Part shown: one piece after another, positions 7,958-10,521 of the stretch
Position numbering within the stretch: position 1 is the first letter of the stretch
Layout: each line of letters begins with the position of its first letter
Assembly: GCA_020056545.1 (NCBI GenBank)
Contig: JAGVHM010000149.1
Span: forward strand, 1 to 10,521
DNA from: a bacterium
GTDB lineage: Bacteria > Desulfobacterota > Deferrimicrobia > Deferrimicrobiales > Deferrimicrobiaceae
Reading direction: 5' to 3'
Length of the DNA stretch: 10,521 nucleotides
Made by a program: the position numbers and the translations under genes
Notes under the pieces: generated by a model
Told to the model about the DNA's origin: nothing
What the model saw: only the letters and a program-made list of their open reading frames with translations
Database searches by the model: none

Positions 7958-7986
7958 ATCTTACCCTCCCCCAGCGGGGGACACAA
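7958..7986 (-). promoter_or_regulatory. Possible promoter of the cytochrome c gene
   Basis: On the minus strand, TTGTGT (plus 7981-7986) and TAAGAT (plus 7958-7963) are separated by 17 nt, matching 3 of 6 and 4 of 6 consensus positions. The gap contains a small hairpin, TCCCCC-AGC-GGGGGA (7967-7981). The leader would be about 30 nt and contains the ribosome site. Confidence 0.4.
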
Positions 7987-7997
7987 CCGTTTCCGTG

Positions 7998-8003
7998 TAT
8001 AAT
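7998..8003 (+). promoter_or_regulatory. -10 box of the ttuB promoter, probably leaderless
   Basis: A perfect TATAAT ends 8 nt before the ATG at 8012, so the transcript would begin within a few bases of the start codon. No ribosome site precedes that ATG and no clear -35 is seen at the usual spacing. The box lies beside the -35 of the divergent cytochrome promoter. Confidence 0.5.
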
Positions 8004-8011
8004 CGTTGCTC

Positions 8012-8209
8012 ATGATCCGCGTTCGCATGCCGCAGAAGAAACAGGAACTGGAAGTCCCCGGCCCCAGGCGCGTGTCGGACATCCTGGCCGATGCAGGGGT
8101 CCGACCGACCACTGTGATAGTGACGCACGGGAAGAAGCTGCTCACCAGGGATCAGAGGGTCGAGGACGGGGAAACCATCGAGATCATCTCCGTCGTGTCC
8201 GGGGGGTAG
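8012..8209 (+). CDS. ttuB: Ubiquitin-like sulfur carrier protein, TtuB/ThiS/MoaD family
   Basis: A 65-residue protein with the beta-grasp sulfur-carrier pattern: MIRVRMPQKKQELEV, a helix (RRVSDILADAG), VTHGKKLLTRDQRVEDGETI, and a C-terminal VVSGG. The terminal Gly-Gly is the residue pair that an E1-like enzyme adenylates and converts to a thiocarboxylate. ThiS and MoaD share this form, but the adjacent ttuA, 6 nt downstream, identifies it as the likely sulfur donor for tRNA thiolation. ATG 8012 was chosen because the only earlier in-frame start is a TTG at 8006, close to or before the predicted transcript start. The activating enzyme (TtuC/MoeB-like) is not in the window. Confidence 0.85.
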   Translation: MIRVRMPQKKQELEVPGPRRVSDILADAGVRPTTVIVTHGKKLLTRDQRVEDGETIEIISVVSGG

Positions 8210-8215
8210 CCTCCG

Positions 8216-9145
8216 ATGAAATGCAAGCGATGCCGCAGGTCCGAGGCGGCGGTCGACCTCCCTAGTCACAATTCCGCCTTTTGCCCCGAATGCTTCTTCG
8301 TGTTTTTCCGCAGGCAGGTTGAGGAAGGGATCCGGAAGTTCCGGATGCTTTCTCCGTCCGACCGCGTGCTGGTCTGCGTCTCGGGCGGAAAGGACAGCCT
8401 TGTGCTGTGGGACATTCTGTCGGAGCTGGGGTTCCGCACGGAGGGGTTGCATATCGACCTTGGGATCGATGGATACTCCGCCCGCTCCCGCGAAAAGTCG
8501 CTTGCATACGCCGTTTCCCGCGGGAAGGAGCTCATCGTCGTGGACCTGCGCGCCGAGGGGGTTCCTATCCCTGCGGCGGCTAAACGGTCGAGCAAGGAAG
8601 AGTGCGCGGTCTGCGGCACGGTCAAGCGGTACTTTTTCAACCGGATCGCGGCGGAGCGGGGCTTCACGGCCGTCGCCACGGGGCACAATCTCGACGACGA
8701 GGCGGCGCGCCTGCTGGGTAACCTGCTCCATTGGGACAGCGACCATCTTTCCCGCCAGCATCCCCTGCTCCCCGAATCGGCGGATGGGCTCGTGCGAAAA
8801 GTGAAGCCGCTATGGCGGGTGAGCGAGATGGAGACGGCGGCGTACGGGTTCCTGAAGGGGATCGACTACGTGACGGAGGAGTGCCCGATGAGCGAGGACG
8901 CCACCTCTCTTGTATACAAGAAAGCGCTCTCCCACATTGAAGACGAGATGCCCGGCACCCGCCGCCGCTTCTACCAGGGCTTCCTCCATCAGAACCGGGA
9001 CGTTCCTAAGAACTCGGTAGCCCTTGACCAGGGGGAAGAAACGCCGCCCGTTAAATGCATCTCATGCGGCGCACCCACGTACACCGAAATCTGCAGCTTC
9101 TGCCGCCTGAAGGAAAAAGTTACTAAAACCCGGGGACGTTCTTAA
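8216..9145 (+). CDS. ttuA: tRNA 2-thiolase TtuA (TIGR00269-type, PP-loop and [4Fe-4S])
   Basis: Transfers sulfur to C2 of ribothymidine 54 in the tRNA T-loop, giving s2T54. Domains in order are an N-terminal zinc finger (C3, C6, C23, C26), the ATP PP-loop SGGKDS (56-61), the cluster cysteines C130 and C133 (CAVC) with C223 (EECPMSE), the motif TGHNLDDEA (155-163), and a C-terminal zinc finger (C281, C284, C293, C296). C130 and C133 match the Thermus thermophilus numbering and C223 differs by one. Two oddities come from the repeat family: residues 260-267 (NRDVPKNS) are encoded by a repeat copy, and the last residues (KTRGRS) and the stop lie in another copy. All functional residues remain, so the enzyme is probably active. 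The gene is coupled to ttuB (6-nt gap). A wobble-uridine (Ncs6-type) target is less likely given trmI next door. Confidence 0.9.
   Translation: MKCKRCRRSEAAVDLPSHNSAFCPECFFVFFRRQVEEGIRKFRMLSPSDRVLVCVSGGKDSLVLWDILSELGFRTEGLHIDLGIDGYSARSREKSLAYAVSRGKELIVVDLRAEGVPIPAAAKRSSKEECAVCGTVKRYFFNRIAAERGFTAVATGHNLDDEAARLLGNLLHWDSDHLSRQHPLLPESADGLVRKVKPLWRVSEMETAAYGFLKGIDYVTEECPMSEDATSLVYKKALSHIEDEMPGTRRRFYQGFLHQNRDVPKNSVALDQGEETPPVKCISCGAPTYTEICSFCRLKEKVTKTRGRS
8993..9016 (+). repeat. Dispersed REP-like repeat, copy 2, inside ttuA in frame
   Basis: AACCGGGACGTTCCTAAGAACTC occurs here and again at 10066-10088. It contains the core GGGACGTTC (8997-9005). It is read in frame as NRDVPKNS in the linker between the TtuA catalytic domain and its C-terminal zinc finger, and introduces no stop in this frame. 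Confidence 0.85.
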
Positions 9146-9222
9146 ACTTTTAAAAAGCAGGGGCATTTAATAAACTTTTTATCACCCCCTGTGATGTTAA
9201 GTTAAGGAACGTTCCCAAGTTA
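9126..9222. repeat. Inverted pair of the dispersed repeat (REPIN-like hairpin)
   Basis: Copy 3 (plus, core GGGACGTTC at 9133-9141) and copy 4 (minus, core variant GGGAACGTTCC at 9206-9216) face each other. The arms 9126-9151 and 9197-9222 align without gaps at 18 of 26 positions, plus two positions that would form G-U pairs in RNA. Inside lie two smaller stems that compete with each other: CAGGGG (9158-9163) with CCCCTG (9186-9191), and TAAAAAG (9151-9157) with CTTTTTA (9175-9181). The ttuA stop codon (9143-9145) is inside the left arm. The remaining bases up to trmI carry only its ribosome site. Two inverted copies in one unit is the REPIN arrangement. Confidence 0.75.
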
Positions 9223-9250
9223 TTAAGTTACTGATCGTCAGGAGCAACAG

Positions 9251-10042
9251 ATGGACAGCCGGAATCCGAGGGGGCCGTTGCGGGCGGGCGAGGATATCAT
9301 CCTTGTTGACCCGAAAGGCGAGGAGCACCTGCTGACGCTCACGCCGGGGAAGCCCATCGGGACGCACCGCGGGAACATCCTCCACGACGACATCATCGGG
9401 AAGCCGGACGGAAGCCGCGTGTGGACCGCGCGGGGCGCGGAGTACCGGGTTTTCCGGCCGACGTTCAATCAATACATAATGAACCTCAAGCGCCACGCCC
9501 AGATCATCTATCCCAAGGACATCGGCCCGATCCTGCTGTGGGCAGACGTCTTCCCGGGGGCTACCGTGATCGAGGCGGGTATCGGCTGGGGAGCGCTGAC
9601 GATCAAGCTGCTGGAGGCAGTTGGACCCACGGGGCACATCACCTCCTACGAAATCCGGGAAGACTTCGCGGAAAGTGGGAAAAAGACCGTGTCGCGCTTC
9701 CTTGGGGAGTGTTCGAACCTTGAAGTCAAGCTGCGGGACATTTACCAGGGGATCGAGGAAAAGGACGTGGACCGGATCGTCCTCGACCTCCCGGAGCCGT
9801 GGCGTGTCGTTGCGCACGCCGGCGGGGCGCTGGTCCCGGGGGGAATTATTCTCTCCTACCTACCCTCAACCGTGCAGGTCAAGCAGATGGTCGACAGCGT
9901 CAACGAACATGGATCTTTCAGCGAGCCAGAGGTGTTCGAGGTGATCCATCGCCCCTGGCACGTCAAGGGCCTCTCCGTCCGCCCCGTCCAGTGGATGTTT
10001 TCCCACTCGGCGTTCATCATCACCTGCCGAAAAATCACTTAA
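9251..10042 (+). CDS. trmI: tRNA (adenine-58-N1) methyltransferase TrmI
   Basis: SAM-dependent methylation of A58 in the tRNA T-loop, normally by a tetramer. The 263 residues fit the family. An N-terminal beta domain is followed by RPTFNQYIMNLKRHAQIIYPKD (69-90 area), the SAM motif EAGIGWGALT (108-117), the acidic SAM-ribose contact YEIRED (133-138), and the catalytic segment LDLPEPW with D179. YLPSTVQV (from 203) and the C-terminal RPVQWMFSHSAFIITCRK complete the fold. AGGAG (9240-9244) lies 6 nt before the ATG. It follows ttuA, separated only by the inverted repeat pair, and modifies a neighbouring T-loop base. Its stop codon falls on the first bases of a downstream repeat copy. Confidence 0.94.
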   Translation: MDSRNPRGPLRAGEDIILVDPKGEEHLLTLTPGKPIGTHRGNILHDDIIGKPDGSRVWTARGAEYRVFRPTFNQYIMNLKRHAQIIYPKDIGPILLWADVFPGATVIEAGIGWGALTIKLLEAVGPTGHITSYEIREDFAESGKKTVSRFLGECSNLEVKLRDIYQGIEEKDVDRIVLDLPEPWRVVAHAGGALVPGGIILSYLPSTVQVKQMVDSVNEHGSFSEPEVFEVIHRPWHVKGLSVRPVQWMFSHSAFIITCRKIT

Positions 10043-10088
10043 AACCTGGGACGTTCTGCCTAAGAACCGGGACGTTCCTAAGAACTCC
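10040..10088 (+). repeat. Dispersed REP-like repeat, copies 5 and 6 in tandem
   Basis: Two direct copies with cores GGGACGTTC at 10048-10056 and 10069-10077, 21 nt apart. The first begins with TTAAAACCTGGGACGTTC, whose TAA is the trmI stop. The second repeats copy 2 for 23 nt and contains, on the minus strand, the stop codon (10078-10080) of the transposase-like gene. No other gene or signal is seen in this spacer. Confidence 0.85.
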
Positions 10089-10521
10089 CGCTCGACGGAC
10101 CCGATGATCTCAGTAAATATCCGCCGCAACCCTCTGTGATACCCAGCCATCGACATATATGTGAAATGGGGGCCTTCATTTCTGATCGGCAGGCCCGTAA
10201 AACATCCCGTCTCGCATGGACTTCGGCATACCCTCTGCTTCGGCCCAATATTTTCTCTGCCGGAATTCCGGTTTCGGCGGAAACACCGGCAAGGATAGCG
10301 AAAAATTTGTCGGGCGGCCGCACTTCTAGAGGCGGTCTGTTTTCCTGCGATTCAGAGGAATCGATGAAAGACAACTCTATCCCTGTTTCGCAACGTATCC
10401 CGAGCCCACTCAACCGGCATCCCTCCTCCATAAGAGTGTGATAGTGGATTTTCCAGTTCAATCCTCCATGCCCGGAAAAAAATTCCTGAAGCAATCCAAG
10501 ATCCATCCATCCTGAATCGTC
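10078..10521 (-). CDS. C-terminal part of a probable REP-associated (RAYT, Y1/IS200-like) transposase with DnaA-like domain
   Basis: The frame is open to the right edge, so the start and any HUH/Y1 catalytic domain lie outside the window. An internal ATG at 10506 is unlikely to be the true start. The first visible residues (DDSGWMDLGLLQEFFSG) resemble the stretch that follows the Y1 domain in deltaproteobacterial RAYT proteins. The last third (VSAETGIPAEKILGRSRGYA, then EVHARRDVLRACRSEM, then APISHICRWLGI) resembles DnaA domain IV, a DNA-binding helix-turn-helix seen at the end of such transposases. Its stop lies inside repeat copy 6, and the gene-beside-repeat layout is typical of RAYT loci. 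Base use is slightly less GC-rich than the neighbours. A remnant of an inactive element is possible. Family assignment rests on memory of motifs, not a search. Confidence 0.6.
   Translation of the reverse strand, partial: DDSGWMDLGLLQEFFSGHGGLNWKIHYHTLMEEGCRLSGLGIRCETGIELSFIDSSESQENRPPLEVRPPDKFFAILAGVSAETGIPAEKILGRSRGYAEVHARRDVLRACRSEMKAPISHICRWLGITEGCGGYLLRSSGPSSGSS

Noticed and set aside
8006..8011. TTG start adding two residues to TtuB
   Set aside because: It falls at or before the predicted transcript start, and the ATG at 8012 gives the normal beta-grasp beginning.
8993..10088. CRISPR-like array
   Set aside because: Copies differ in orientation and spacing and lie within or beside genes; there are no regular spacers and no cas genes.

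Overview
The window is one GC-rich, tightly packed bacterial stretch. The plus strand is almost entirely coding; the minus strand carries one cytochrome gene, a cytochrome remnant and a gene running off the right edge. Gene content suggests a deltaproteobacterium in the Desulfuromonadales/Deferrimicrobia neighbourhood: paired ammonium transporters with PII, a small lipoprotein cytochrome c, LutABC, a TtuA-type tRNA thiolase, and a REP-associated transposase whose C-terminus looks like DnaA domain IV. The lineage is inferred, not shown by a marker gene.

Region 1 (1-4610) is nitrogen uptake. An ammonium transporter cut by the left edge is followed after 6 nt by a PII signal protein, then a citrate/Na+:H+-antiporter-like permease. 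A 230-nt spacer holds a GC-rich hairpin, a perfect 10+10 palindrome and a well-matched sigma-54 promoter. It leads into a second, different ammonium transporter with its own signal peptide.

Region 2 (4611-7465) is lutA-lutB-lutC with overlapping genes, an L-lactate oxidation iron-sulfur complex. The only promoter element visible is a -10 box 6 nt before the lutA ATG, suggesting a leaderless mRNA.

Region 3 (7466-8011) is on the minus strand. A one-heme lipoprotein cytochrome c is followed by the heme-less C-terminal half of a second, related cytochrome, probably a decayed tandem duplicate. Its promoter region overlaps that of the divergent ttuB gene.

Region 4 (8012-10042) encodes a ubiquitin-like sulfur carrier (TtuB-like), the [4Fe-4S] tRNA thiolase TtuA and the tRNA m1A58 methyltransferase TrmI. 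These modify neighbouring T-loop positions (s2T54 and m1A58), so the trio forms a tRNA T-loop modification cassette.

Superimposed on regions 2-4 is a dispersed repeat with core GGGACGTTC, or a close variant. There are six copies: after the second amt, inside ttuA in frame, over the ttuA stop, in inverted orientation before trmI, and twice in tandem after trmI. The last copies abut the C-terminal end of a probable RAYT transposase (minus strand, right edge), the likely source of the family. Several copies lie exactly on stop codons. No tRNA, rRNA, CRISPR or intact insertion sequence was seen, and no gene-free stretch exceeds 300 bases.
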